NCBI RefSeq assembly: GCF_001945365.1
Contig: NZ_MSTQ01000004.1
Location: 124,001 to 188,000, forward strand
Reading direction: 5' to 3'
Source of the DNA: Pseudomonas reinekei
GTDB lineage: Bacteria; Pseudomonadota; Gammaproteobacteria; Pseudomonadales; Pseudomonadaceae
DNA length: 64,000 nt
In this document: one piece after another, positions 28,877 to 39,994 of the stretch
Numbering within the stretch: position 1 is the first letter of the stretch
How the letters are laid out: every line of letters starts with the position of its first letter
Made by a program: the position numbers and the translations under genes
Notes under the pieces: generated by a model
Told to the model about the DNA's origin: nothing
What the model saw: the letters and a program-made list of their open reading frames with translations, nothing else
Databases searched by the model: none

Positions 28877-30403
28877 CTAACGGGCAGCGCGTAACCGGGC
28901 GATTTGTTGTTGATAGGCCAGGGCAAACTTCTCGCCGAAGATACGCTGCACATCTTCATCGCCGTCGCGTACCAGGTCGGCGTACAGCGCAGTCAACAGG
29001 TCCCACAAGCGGGCCTTGCGAGCGCCGGGCATCAATTTGTCAAAGCGCCCCGGTACCGCCAGGCGTTGCTCGATTCGCGCCGGCTCGAAGCGTTGCACCA
29101 CTTCCGCCAGCGCGGCTCGCATGCCGACAATCACCGACAGTTCATGCGCTTTGAGGTCGTCGAAGGCTGCTGCGAGTGCACTCACGCCAGGCAAGTAGGC
29201 CGGCGCATCGGCGCTGAGCATTTGGCTCAGGGCACTTTCCGGGTTGGGGAAAAACTTCAACGGGTTGTTCGAGCGCGCGCCGATCATCGTCATGTCGATG
29301 TGACTGTCGCGTTTGGTCATCGCCCGCGCCAGCAAGATGTCCATGGTTCCGCCCACCGCTTCTCGCAGCATTTCGCCCACCAGACGTGCAAGGTCACGCG
29401 GCTCGCGTTGGGTGCGCAGGTCGGGTAACCCGAGGCCTTCCAGCAACGCTTGCAGCACGTCGTCGGCGCACGCGGCAGGTTCAGGCGCGGGGATTGGAGC
29501 GGCAACGAAGATCGCCTCGGTGGAGATTTCCGGGGGGGTGGCGTGCACCTCATTGTCAGGCGTGGGTGCGGGTTCACGCATCGCAACCGGCATCGGCGTC
29601 GCGATTAAATCCGCCAGCGGATCGTAGTCCGCAGGAATCAACAGCGGCGCGGTCTGCGGTGTTGCCTGCACCGGGGTGATGACAGAGGGAGGCAAGGCCT
29701 GCAGTTCTGGTGACAAGTGATCGTGTTGCGCACCACGAAACGCCGGCTGCCAGCGGTCTTCGCGTGGGCTGTCCAGGCCCGGCATGCGCGCTTCATGGGC
29801 CTGGGCGAACAGGTTCAACCCCAGCGGATCAGCCAGCGGCAGATCGACCGGCGACAACGACCCATTCTCCAGAATGAGCGCCGCCGCCAGTGCGTCCGGC
29901 AGGTGTGACGAAAGGCTCGGCACTGAGCTGGAAGGTGGGCTCGCCGATACGGCTTCGATGGCCGGCGCACCTGGCGCCGTCCAGATCGGCGGCGCGGCAG
30001 CCCGATCAAACACGGCCAGCGTCAGGTTCTGGGATTGGGTTTGGGACGCCGAGTCATCGTCGATCTCGATCTTCTCATCGACACTCGTCTCGACCTGCAT
30101 CCGGACTTCCAGCCGATACTCGCCAATGACAATGCTATCGCCCTCCTCCAGCGATGTTTCCTGGCCGTGGCCGAGCAGCCGTTCATTGACCACGCTGGGG
30201 TTGCTGCCGATGTTGGTGAAGCAGAACGATTCACCGCGTCGCTCAATACGGGCATGGACCCGCGAAATGTATTTGCCGGGATCTTCCAGCACCAGATCAT
30301 TGTTCTCGGCGCGTCCCAGGGTGCCGGTGTCGGCAGCAAACACGCAGGAACGCCCGGCCAGTGGCTGGTCGCGATAGGTTAGAACCTGAAGTATCAAGGG
30401 CAT
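28877..30403 (-). CDS. tagH: T6SS FHA-domain scaffold protein (TagH/Fha)
   Basis: The N-terminal about 95 residues form a forkhead-associated domain: GRAENNDLVL, ISRVHARI and SVVNERLLG match the phosphothreonine-binding loops. A long acidic, Pro/Ala-rich linker follows. The C-terminal domain (about 310-508) carries KFFPNPESALSQML and KARLWDLL..LYADL, typical of the TagH/ImpI C-terminus. The FHA protein is the usual target of the T6SS kinase and phosphatase encoded at 19.6-21.9 kb. I chose the ATG at 30403, which has AGGTGA upstream, over a GTG three codons earlier. Confidence 0.93.
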   Translation of the reverse strand: MPLILQVLTYRDQPLAGRSCVFAADTGTLGRAENNDLVLEDPGKYISRVHARIERRGESFCFTNIGSNPSVVNERLLGHGQETSLEEGDSIVIGEYRLEVRMQVETSVDEKIEIDDDSASQTQSQNLTLAVFDRAAAPPIWTAPGAPAIEAVSASPPSSSVPSLSSHLPDALAAALILENGSLSPVDLPLADPLGLNLFAQAHEARMPGLDSPREDRWQPAFRGAQHDHLSPELQALPPSVITPVQATPQTAPLLIPADYDPLADLIATPMPVAMREPAPTPDNEVHATPPEISTEAIFVAAPIPAPEPAACADDVLQALLEGLGLPDLRTQREPRDLARLVGEMLREAVGGTMDILLARAMTKRDSHIDMTMIGARSNNPLKFFPNPESALSQMLSADAPAYLPGVSALAAAFDDLKAHELSVIVGMRAALAEVVQRFEPARIEQRLAVPGRFDKLMPGARKARLWDLLTALYADLVRDGDEDVQRIFGEKFALAYQQQIARLRAAR

Positions 30404-30444
30404 GTGGGTCACCTGGGTGTTAAGCGGTGGCAGCGCGGTTGGCG

Positions 30445-32406
30445 TTACGGTTTGCCATCGTCAGCCTCTTTGGGTTTGAGCGGAGGCGAGGTCGGCGTGG
30501 GCCGTGACGCCAGCACCAGCGCGTTGGCAGCGGTAGCGGCCTGCGGTAACGGGATCGGCAGCATGGACGCGATGATCGCAGGGCCGATCGTCAGGAACGA
30601 GGCGCCAGCCTTGAGCGTTATGCTGGCGCCCGCCTCGATCACCACATTCATTCCGCCCTTGATGTGCACGTCTGTGCCGCCGCTGAGGCCGAGTTTCATG
30701 GCGGCGTCGAGGGTCATGTGGGTACCGGCTTTGGCCGACACTTCACCGCCCGCCTTTTCGTTGCGATCGCCCTCGACTGTCAGGTGCTGGTCGCCACCGA
30801 TCTGTTCGCGGGAATCCTTGACGACCATGGAGTGACGATCGCGCCCCACCCAATCCAGCGAGTCCTGGCGGATGCGCTGCTCAAGGTCCATCTGCGCATG
30901 AATGAACACCTGCTCGGCGCCCTTCTTGTCTTCGAAACGCAGCTCGTTGAAACCCGCGCCACCTTTCGAGGAATGGCTCTTCAGGGTCGATCGGGTCGCG
31001 TGTTCGGGCAAATTCACGGGCGACATGGTGTCGGCGTTGTAGACGCTGCCGGTGACCAATGGCTGATCAGGATCGCCCTCGAGAAAACTCACCACCACTT
31101 CCTGGCCGATACGCGGCGTGTACAGACTGCCCCAGCGCTTACCGGCCCAACCTTGAGCCACGCGCACCCAGCAGGAACTGTTTTCGTCGTCCTTGCCCTC
31201 GCGGTCCCAGTGAAATTGCACCTTGATCCGGCCGTACGGGTCGGTCCAGATTTCCTCGCCGCGCTTGCCCACCACCATGGCGGTTTGTGGACCGTGCATC
31301 AGCGGTTTTGGCGTACGACAGTCGGGGCGAAATTCCACCTGCCTGGGCAGTGCGGTGAACTCACAGGTCAGCACGGGTTCCGGATCATCCGGCGGCGTCG
31401 GTTCGTAGCGATCCGAGGACAAGCGATAGACCGCGCTGAGGATCAGCACCTGGCCATTTTGATCGCCGCGCGGGTGTTCGGTGAGGGTGAACAGCGCGCC
31501 GGGAAACAGTCCCCGCGCACGGGTGGCGCCCTTGATCCGGCGGTAGCGACTCTGCAAGGCTTCGAGCCGGGTACGGGCATAGCGCTCGCCATGTGCACGC
31601 TCGGTATAACGGCCCGGATAATCGTAGCGTTCGTGTTGCGACTGGCCATACGAGCGCACCTGCGCCGACTTCACCAGCAGGTTGGCCGAGGGCTTTTCAA
31701 AATCGAAATCCTGCAGCACATAAGCCCCCGGCTGCACCTCACCGCGCACACGCCAGTCGTAGATCACCTCGCTTTCGCGCATGGCATGATCTTGCGCCGG
31801 CATGTAGCGCACGCTGGCATAACCGGGGGTCGGCGCATGAGCGCCGTAAGAGTCAGCCAACACCAAGGTGTGACGCCCTGCCGCGCTCTTGAAGAAATAG
31901 TAAATCCCCGCCTGCTCCATCAAGCGACTGACAAAATCGAAGTCGCTTTCACGGTATTGCACGCAGTAGGTCAACGGCTGGTACGTTGCGCTGAGGCCCG
32001 TAAGATCAACATCGGCAATGGTGTACGGCGCGAACACCTGCCTGATGATCTGCGGCACGCTCTGTTGCTGGAAAATCCGGCAGTCGCTGGCCAGTGTCAG
32101 AAACCACAACCACGGCCGCAACGTCGCCTGGTAAGTGGCAAAGCGGCCCTGACGCCCGGTGGTTTCGAACGCCGTGACCAGGCCACTGAAATAGCGCTTG
32201 CCACCCGCCGGCACATCCACCGCGACGCTCATTGGCGTCGACAACAGGTCGTCGATATCGAGGTCGGCGCGCTCGCTGTAGAGCTCCAGGCGATAGTCGC
32301 TCAGTTCGGATAAACCTTCGCGGGCGTCCATGCGTCGGAACAGCAGCACATCGGCACCGAGGGTGCTACTGACCGAAACTTCGCGATTGATTTGCGTGGT
32401 TGACAT
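30445..32406 (-). CDS. vgrG: T6SS spike protein VgrG (TssI)
   Basis: This 653-aa protein has the gp27-like N-terminal region (CRIFQQQSVPQIIRQVF, YRESDFDFVSRLMEQAGIYYFF in parts), the gp5 OB-fold segment (IWTDPYGRIKVQFHWDREG) and the repetitive beta-helix needle (VEGDRNEKAGGEVSAKAG). It ends with a short Pro-rich tail and has no obvious enzymatic extension, so it is a structural spike that delivers cargo by association. It lies inside the T6SS operon between the orphan 241-aa gene and tagH, an arrangement that points to the orphan as possible cargo. Confidence 0.96.
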   Translation of the reverse strand: MSTTQINREVSVSSTLGADVLLFRRMDAREGLSELSDYRLELYSERADLDIDDLLSTPMSVAVDVPAGGKRYFSGLVTAFETTGRQGRFATYQATLRPWLWFLTLASDCRIFQQQSVPQIIRQVFAPYTIADVDLTGLSATYQPLTYCVQYRESDFDFVSRLMEQAGIYYFFKSAAGRHTLVLADSYGAHAPTPGYASVRYMPAQDHAMRESEVIYDWRVRGEVQPGAYVLQDFDFEKPSANLLVKSAQVRSYGQSQHERYDYPGRYTERAHGERYARTRLEALQSRYRRIKGATRARGLFPGALFTLTEHPRGDQNGQVLILSAVYRLSSDRYEPTPPDDPEPVLTCEFTALPRQVEFRPDCRTPKPLMHGPQTAMVVGKRGEEIWTDPYGRIKVQFHWDREGKDDENSSCWVRVAQGWAGKRWGSLYTPRIGQEVVVSFLEGDPDQPLVTGSVYNADTMSPVNLPEHATRSTLKSHSSKGGAGFNELRFEDKKGAEQVFIHAQMDLEQRIRQDSLDWVGRDRHSMVVKDSREQIGGDQHLTVEGDRNEKAGGEVSAKAGTHMTLDAAMKLGLSGGTDVHIKGGMNVVIEAGASITLKAGASFLTIGPAIIASMLPIPLPQAATAANALVLASRPTPTSPPLKPKEADDGKP

Positions 32407-32478
32407 GACGAGACCAGCCTGAATGCAGCAAGAGTGGGTGAGAAACGCAGACAGCGCAGAATTGCCCCAACCGTTGCA

Positions 32479-33204
32479 TCAGCCTGATTTCATCGCGTTG
32501 GCGACGGAGTCAACGATGAAACTGTCGAAATTTTGCGCGGCAATGGCGCTAATGACCTGCCGTGCCATCTCTGGGGCGATGCCGTTATTTTTCTGGGCGA
32601 TGCGCACCAGTTCCTTGGAGATCTGCTGGCGATTTTTGCCCTTGGTACCCTGAATCCACTTCATCACCGCCTTGCCGCCCCGGTACGCCGCGACCAGCGG
32701 CTGGCCAACACCTGTGGCGTTGCTCACACCTTTGTTGAACTTCACCTGCTGCTTGCCGATGCAGTATTCGATGGCCATCGACACCGTCACCAGGTCTTCG
32801 GTCCAGTGCAGATTGGGCACGTCGAGCATGCCGTCGAGACGGCGCAACTCGGCGATGCACTTCTGCGAATCATAGGCCGCGAGCCCGCCCGTCAAGGCGG
32901 TGCCAATCATGTTGAACGCCGCTCCGGCCACCGCGCCGCCAGGTCCCGCCAATTGAGTAAACGCGGCGGCGCCTGTCGCGGCACCGGCAAGCACTGATAT
33001 CGCTGCGGAAGCGCCCGCTCGGCCATTGATTTCGCGATTGAACGTACCATCGTCGTTTTGCGTGTTCACCAGCACGCCGTTGATGCTTGAGGTACCGAAC
33101 AGACTGCTCGCAGCCATCAGGCCGCCCGCACCCTGCACACTCGATTCAATCTGCGAACCGGCCTCGTTGTCGTAAATCAGCGGTGATATGTTTTTCGTAG
33201 CCAT
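32479..33204 (-). CDS. Unrecognised 241-aa protein between clpV and vgrG (candidate T6SS cargo)
   Basis: I do not recognise this family. The N-terminal half is rich in Gly, Ala and Ser, with two hydrophobic stretches (about 65-85 and 88-112) that could insert into a membrane. The C-terminal half looks helical and basic (KNRQQISKELVRIAQKNNG). There is no signal peptide and no PAAR repeat or catalytic motif that I can see. The start has a strong GGGGAG ribosome site. Its position immediately upstream of vgrG in the operon is the usual place for an effector, adaptor or PAAR-like protein. No small gene that could encode an immunity protein lies next to it. Effector status is inference only. Confidence 0.75.
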   Translation of the reverse strand: MATKNISPLIYDNEAGSQIESSVQGAGGLMAASSLFGTSSINGVLVNTQNDDGTFNREINGRAGASAAISVLAGAATGAAAFTQLAGPGGAVAGAAFNMIGTALTGGLAAYDSQKCIAELRRLDGMLDVPNLHWTEDLVTVSMAIEYCIGKQQVKFNKGVSNATGVGQPLVAAYRGGKAVMKWIQGTKGKNRQQISKELVRIAQKNNGIAPEMARQVISAIAAQNFDSFIVDSVANAMKSG

Positions 33205-33250
33205 TGTCGATACTCCCCGTCAGGAAAAGCCTTCGTTAAAAAATGCCCGC

Positions 33251-35888
<2,638 letters not shown>

Positions 35889-35896
<8 letters not shown>

Positions 35897-36935
35897 GGTC
35901 TGGTCCTTGTATTGAAGATTGTGCGGATGCCGCGAGACGGCGGGGGCTGACCAGCAACTGGCGGTCGTCCCGGTCGGGGGTTTTGCTGCTCAACCAGCTG
36001 CTCCAGCCGAGGCGCGCATGTCGGCCAAGGTGCAAACCAGGCACGTGTTCCTTGCGCAGGATCAAGTTGACGTCCCACTCCATGGTAAGACCGGCGTACT
36101 GCCGGACCCAGGCTTGCAGCCGTTGCATGCCCGGTTCGCCGGGCAGCAGGTCAAGAGCCTGCGTCAGGTTCAGAGGGCCTATGACCAGACGAAACTTGTG
36201 CTGAGCGTTCCAGACTTTTTTACCCAGCACCGTGGTCATCCCCAGCACTTCGGCGTCCGGGCCACTGCGCAACCGGGCGATGCCGTCGGCAGGCAAGGCC
36301 ATCCAGTGGCCGACGAACGTTTGCACGTGCACCGGCACCTGGAAAAAATCACTCAACACAGCGCCAAGGCCCTCAGCGTTGCGGCTTTGCGGACTCAAGC
36401 GCCCGGCGTGGTGCAACTTGGCGAGGTCCGGTACCGCATCGCGCCCGCGCAGTGATGGCATGCCCAGCCCGATCAGCGAAGCGACGTAGTCGGCAAAGCG
36501 ATCATCTTGCGGGCGGTCCAGGCTGACTGCCGGCTGGGCGCTCGACCAGGCCCGGTAGAACAGACTGATCATGCGGTGGTGAAAAATGTCGCAGAAGCGC
36601 GCCAGGGTCGGGTCATCGAAATTGCGCTGACGATCCCGGATGTAATCGGTCAGGTGCACTGGCAGTGACCCGTTGGCGCCGAGCATGCCGAACAGGTTGA
36701 CCAGCAGACGCGGCACTTGCTCATCGCCACCGCGTTGCAGCGCGGCGATCATGGCCGGTTCGAACGCCAGGGACGGCAGTTGGCCAAAGCGCAGCGCTTC
36801 GTCGGCCGGCCGATGCGCCTGGCCGATGCGCGGCAAATCGCCGAAGGCGCATTCGATCTGGCGCAGCGCAGCGTGGAAATCGAACGCCGCCGGTTGCTGT
36901 TCGAGGCGCGCGAGCAAAGTTAAAGGATCTCGCAT
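35889..36935 (-). CDS. tssG: T6SS baseplate protein TssG
   Basis: TssG (ImpH/VasB) forms the baseplate wedge with TssE and TssF. The sequence has the usual start (MRDPLTLLARLEQQPAAF), FDDPTLARFCDIFHHRM and the C-terminal RLGWSSWL segment. I chose the ATG at 36935 rather than a start seven codons upstream because it begins at the conserved region. It overlaps the end of tssF by 16 bases and the start of clpV by eight, so the three genes are tightly coupled. Predicted length is 348 aa, normal for the family. Confidence 0.94.
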
Positions 36936-38797
36936 CGTCCCACCCGCACTGGCCATTGCATGATCAGTCCACGGGTGTCGCTCTTGATCAGCGTTTCCGT
37001 AAACGAATTGATCGACACATATTTTGCGAAGAATTGTTCCAGCACGGCGCCGAGCACAAACACGCCACTGCCTTCAAAAGCGCTTTCATCAAACAGCACG
37101 CTGATCTGCAGCCCTCGCCCATAGGTGATCGGCCCTGGCAGCGGCAGACGGCGCACGATGGTCTCGGCGCTGACCGAGCGCAGTCCCTCGATCTGTCTGT
37201 GCGCGGATGCGTCCTCCCGGCCGCAATAAAGGCGCAGCATCTCGCGCAGTGCACTCGCACCCTCCTCCGGGTTCTGGTCGAGCAGCGACAGATAGTTCAG
37301 CGAGAGGTGGCTGACCAGGCGCCATGCGGTTTCGCCTTCAGCGTGGGACGGTGCCGGCACGGTGGGCCCTGCGACACACCGGGCCGCGCGAACCGGCGCG
37401 CCGGACTCCACGGTGAAATCGGTCTTGCCACTGCCCACCGGCATGCTCAACACCAGGTCACGGTTGGTACACAGAGTGTCGATGCCCAGTTGGCGCAAGC
37501 CAGTGCTGTAAGGCGCCTCCCGGGCATCGACGAGCGACAGGAACAATTCGCTGCCCAGATAGCTTGAGCGCGGCCCTTGCCGGCGTTGCTGGTCGGACAG
37601 TCGACGCCCTTCACGACGGACCTGGTAGTAGGCGTTGCGCGGCGTGGTGCCTTGCAGGTCGTTGCTGTGGTAGAACGAGGCGAACGTCCGCTCCGGCTCG
37701 GCGCCGCTGCCATAACCGGTCACGCTCCGGATCTGGTAGATCTCGAAATCCATCGGCCGGGTGCGGTCCGGCACCACGTGATAATCCGATTGCAGATCGC
37801 TGAGGTGTACGCGGTCAACACGCTTGGGAAACAGGTTGATCGCCGGGGTGCAGTGCAAGGCAAAATGTTCGGCGCTGAGCACTTGCTCGAACGAAGGCTC
37901 GAAGCTGCGAAACAACACGGTGATGTCGATGAGCGCGCTGGTGCACCGGCTGACAGAATCCGCCAGGCCACCGATCTGCGCGAACAGAAAGCGTTGCGGC
38001 ATGGCGAAATATTCCTGCAGCAAACGGTAACCCTGGAAGGTACGCGGCCCGGTTGGCAGCAGTGCTTCCTCGTCGCTAAGACCCAAGGCGCCAATCGAGG
38101 ACCGAGGCAGAAGGGTGTGCCAGCGATGGGCGTCTTGTACCGGGGTGACCAGTACGCCTACTGCTTGACTCAACAGGTGCTCGAGCAACCGCCCCGGCAA
38201 GGCTTCGCCCCCGCGCAAATGCAACGGCAATGCGTCGAGACCGATTTCGTTGAACGTCAGCCCGGCACCAACCTGCAAACGCAGGCGCAAGCCGGCCTTG
38301 ACCGGCCCAAGGCGGCTCAGGTCGACGCCACCGACCTGGCCGGAGCAGGCAAAGTAACGCGCCTCTGCGATCTCGATTGGCCACAGGGTGACATCGTGGG
38401 CGGTGCGCCATTGGCACGCGGTCTGATCGCCCTTGCCGAGCTGGCTGGTCAAGGCGCTGCCGCGAGGCACGACGAAGCCTTGTGCGAGGTTGCCTTCCTC
38501 GGTATCGGCTTGCAGTTGCACCACCGCCATGGACGGCGTGGGAGCGAGGTAATGCGGATACACCAGCTCCAGCAAGTGGTTGGTGAAACGCGGAAATTCC
38601 GCGTCGATTTTCAGCTGCACGCGCGCGGCCAGGAAGCTGAAGCTTTCCAGCAGACGTTCGACATAAGGGTCGGCGCACGCATAGGTTTCCAGGCCCAGAC
38701 GCCCGGCCACTTTCGGATAATCGCGGGCGAATTCGCCCCCCATTTCCCGCAGGTGCCGGAGTTCGCGTTCGTAGTAGCGCAACAACCGGGCATTCAT
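36920..38797 (-). CDS. tssF: T6SS baseplate protein TssF
   Basis: This 625-aa protein starts with the family signature NARLLRYYERELRHLREMGG in two parts, and continues with FLAARVQLKID and HLLELVYPHYLAPTPSM. TssF (ImpG/VasA) binds TssG and TssK in the baseplate. The length is typical. The start overlaps the tssE stop by four bases (ATGA). Confidence 0.96.
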   Translation of the reverse strand: MNARLLRYYERELRHLREMGGEFARDYPKVAGRLGLETYACADPYVERLLESFSFLAARVQLKIDAEFPRFTNHLLELVYPHYLAPTPSMAVVQLQADTEEGNLAQGFVVPRGSALTSQLGKGDQTACQWRTAHDVTLWPIEIAEARYFACSGQVGGVDLSRLGPVKAGLRLRLQVGAGLTFNEIGLDALPLHLRGGEALPGRLLEHLLSQAVGVLVTPVQDAHRWHTLLPRSSIGALGLSDEEALLPTGPRTFQGYRLLQEYFAMPQRFLFAQIGGLADSVSRCTSALIDITVLFRSFEPSFEQVLSAEHFALHCTPAINLFPKRVDRVHLSDLQSDYHVVPDRTRPMDFEIYQIRSVTGYGSGAEPERTFASFYHSNDLQGTTPRNAYYQVRREGRRLSDQQRRQGPRSSYLGSELFLSLVDAREAPYSTGLRQLGIDTLCTNRDLVLSMPVGSGKTDFTVESGAPVRAARCVAGPTVPAPSHAEGETAWRLVSHLSLNYLSLLDQNPEEGASALREMLRLYCGREDASAHRQIEGLRSVSAETIVRRLPLPGPITYGRGLQISVLFDESAFEGSGVFVLGAVLEQFFAKYVSINSFTETLIKSDTRGLIMQWPVRVGRCEIL

Positions 38798-39312
38798 GAA
38801 GCAAGGCCTGCTTCTAGGTCGAACACCCGCACATCACCGGCTTCGAGGTCCAGTTCAGTCTTGAGGTACAGCCGTTCAGGCAAGGGTTGGCCCCAAAGCT
38901 CACCGTGAATCTCGAACGCCACGTGGTTGTGACTGACGTGGGCGTCGGCGGGGAGCACCGCAATCACCTGCACACTGTCGCGCAGGATTCGCGGTTCGAA
39001 ATCCCAAATGGCTTGGCGAATGCGACGGCCCAGCTCACCGCGATCGAGACCGGTCGCGGTGCGCCCGGAAAGGTCGGGCAAACCAAAATTGAGCACCGAT
39101 TGCGCCGACAGCGGATACGGCTCCAGCGACTGCACACTGCCCAGGCTTGTGCTGTTGAGCAGCCAGCCGAGGTCGCGCAGCACCGCTTTACGCAAATCGC
39201 GCATCGACAGCACACGTTTGTCGCGCGCTTCGTGACGCTCGTGCGTCGCCGCGTCGGTCAGCCGATCGAGTAGCGAGGGCTGCAGGCGAACTTTGCTGGT
39301 CAACTCAGCCAT
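38794..39312 (-). CDS. tssE: T6SS baseplate protein TssE (gp25-like)
   Basis: This 172-aa protein is similar to phage gp25 lysozyme-like baseplate proteins. Recognisable parts are SLLDRLTD near the start, LRKAVLRDLGWLLNS, and IRQAIWDFEPRILRDSVQV. TssE starts sheath polymerisation at the baseplate. It follows hcp after a 113-base spacer that holds a strong hairpin, so its expression may be set lower than that of hcp. Confidence 0.94.
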   Translation of the reverse strand: MAELTSKVRLQPSLLDRLTDAATHERHEARDKRVLSMRDLRKAVLRDLGWLLNSTSLGSVQSLEPYPLSAQSVLNFGLPDLSGRTATGLDRGELGRRIRQAIWDFEPRILRDSVQVIAVLPADAHVSHNHVAFEIHGELWGQPLPERLYLKTELDLEAGDVRVFDLEAGLAS

Positions 39313-39379
39313 GGACGGGCTTTCGCTTGGCAGATAATTGAATCGGTCTCATCGGTGCACCTCCCAAAAGATCGTAAGA

Positions 39380-39397
39380 CCGACGCCGCAGCGTCGG
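39380..39397 (-). terminator. Hairpin between hcp and tssE (partial terminator or mRNA stabiliser)
   Basis: A perfect 7-bp stem CCGACGC/GCGTCGG with a four-base loop follows the hcp stop codon in the direction of transcription. Downstream on the minus strand is TCTTACGATCTTTT, a poor T-run. The next genes are clearly part of the same cluster, so partial read-through or 3'-end protection of hcp mRNA is more likely than full termination. Confidence 0.5.
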
Positions 39398-39425
39398 CCT
39401 GCCATCACGCAGCGCAGCGCGTGCG

Positions 39426-39908
39426 TCAGATTTTCGCGTTGGCTTCCAGGTCCCATTTCTTCGGCGTACCGGTTTTCACGATGTCACCCGTGAAGGAGTC
39501 GTACTGGTAGCTGATCTTGGTGAAATTGATGGTGAAGGTTTCGCTTGGCCGTTCACCGGCGCTGTTAGCGGAATAGGAGCTGATGATTGCTTCTTCCAGT
39601 TCCAGCTTGAGGAACACTTGTTCCTTCTTTTCGGCGCCGCCGGTCTGGATAAAGTGGATTTCCGCGATCCCCAGGCTCTTGCCGCACACCGCTTCCATGA
39701 AGAGGTCCGAGGACGCCAGGTCAGTGGACTTGGACAAGGTGATTTCCGAGAACGACGGGTTGCTGGTGTCACGGTCAGCGCCACCGCCGCTGGTGGAGAT
39801 CGCCCGGCCCACGCCCATCTGGATAGCATCGATCGTGATCCAGTCGGTGTGCGCCGAGACGGTCGAGGTGCCTTTGATTTGTTTGCCTTTGAAGTTGAGC
39901 AGGATCAT
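39426..39908 (-). CDS. hcp: T6SS tube protein Hcp (TssD)
   Basis: This 160-aa protein is a typical Hcp, the ring-forming inner-tube subunit that is also secreted. It starts MILLNFKGKQIKGTST and contains GVGRAISTSGGG, SEITLSKSTDLASSDLF and the C-terminal FTKISYQYDSF..GTPKKWDL pattern. Codon choice is strong and a hairpin follows the gene, consistent with high expression. It lies between tssC and tssE as in many clusters. It has no C-terminal effector extension. Confidence 0.96.
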   Translation of the reverse strand: MILLNFKGKQIKGTSTVSAHTDWITIDAIQMGVGRAISTSGGGADRDTSNPSFSEITLSKSTDLASSDLFMEAVCGKSLGIAEIHFIQTGGAEKKEQVFLKLELEEAIISSYSANSAGERPSETFTINFTKISYQYDSFTGDIVKTGTPKKWDLEANAKI

Positions 39909-39994
39909 GTTCAGTACCTTTGTGTTGTCAGTGTTTAAGGAGCAACGGGGCTGGAGTCACGAGCGGCAACGACCGCGCGCCACCCTCGCGGGTC

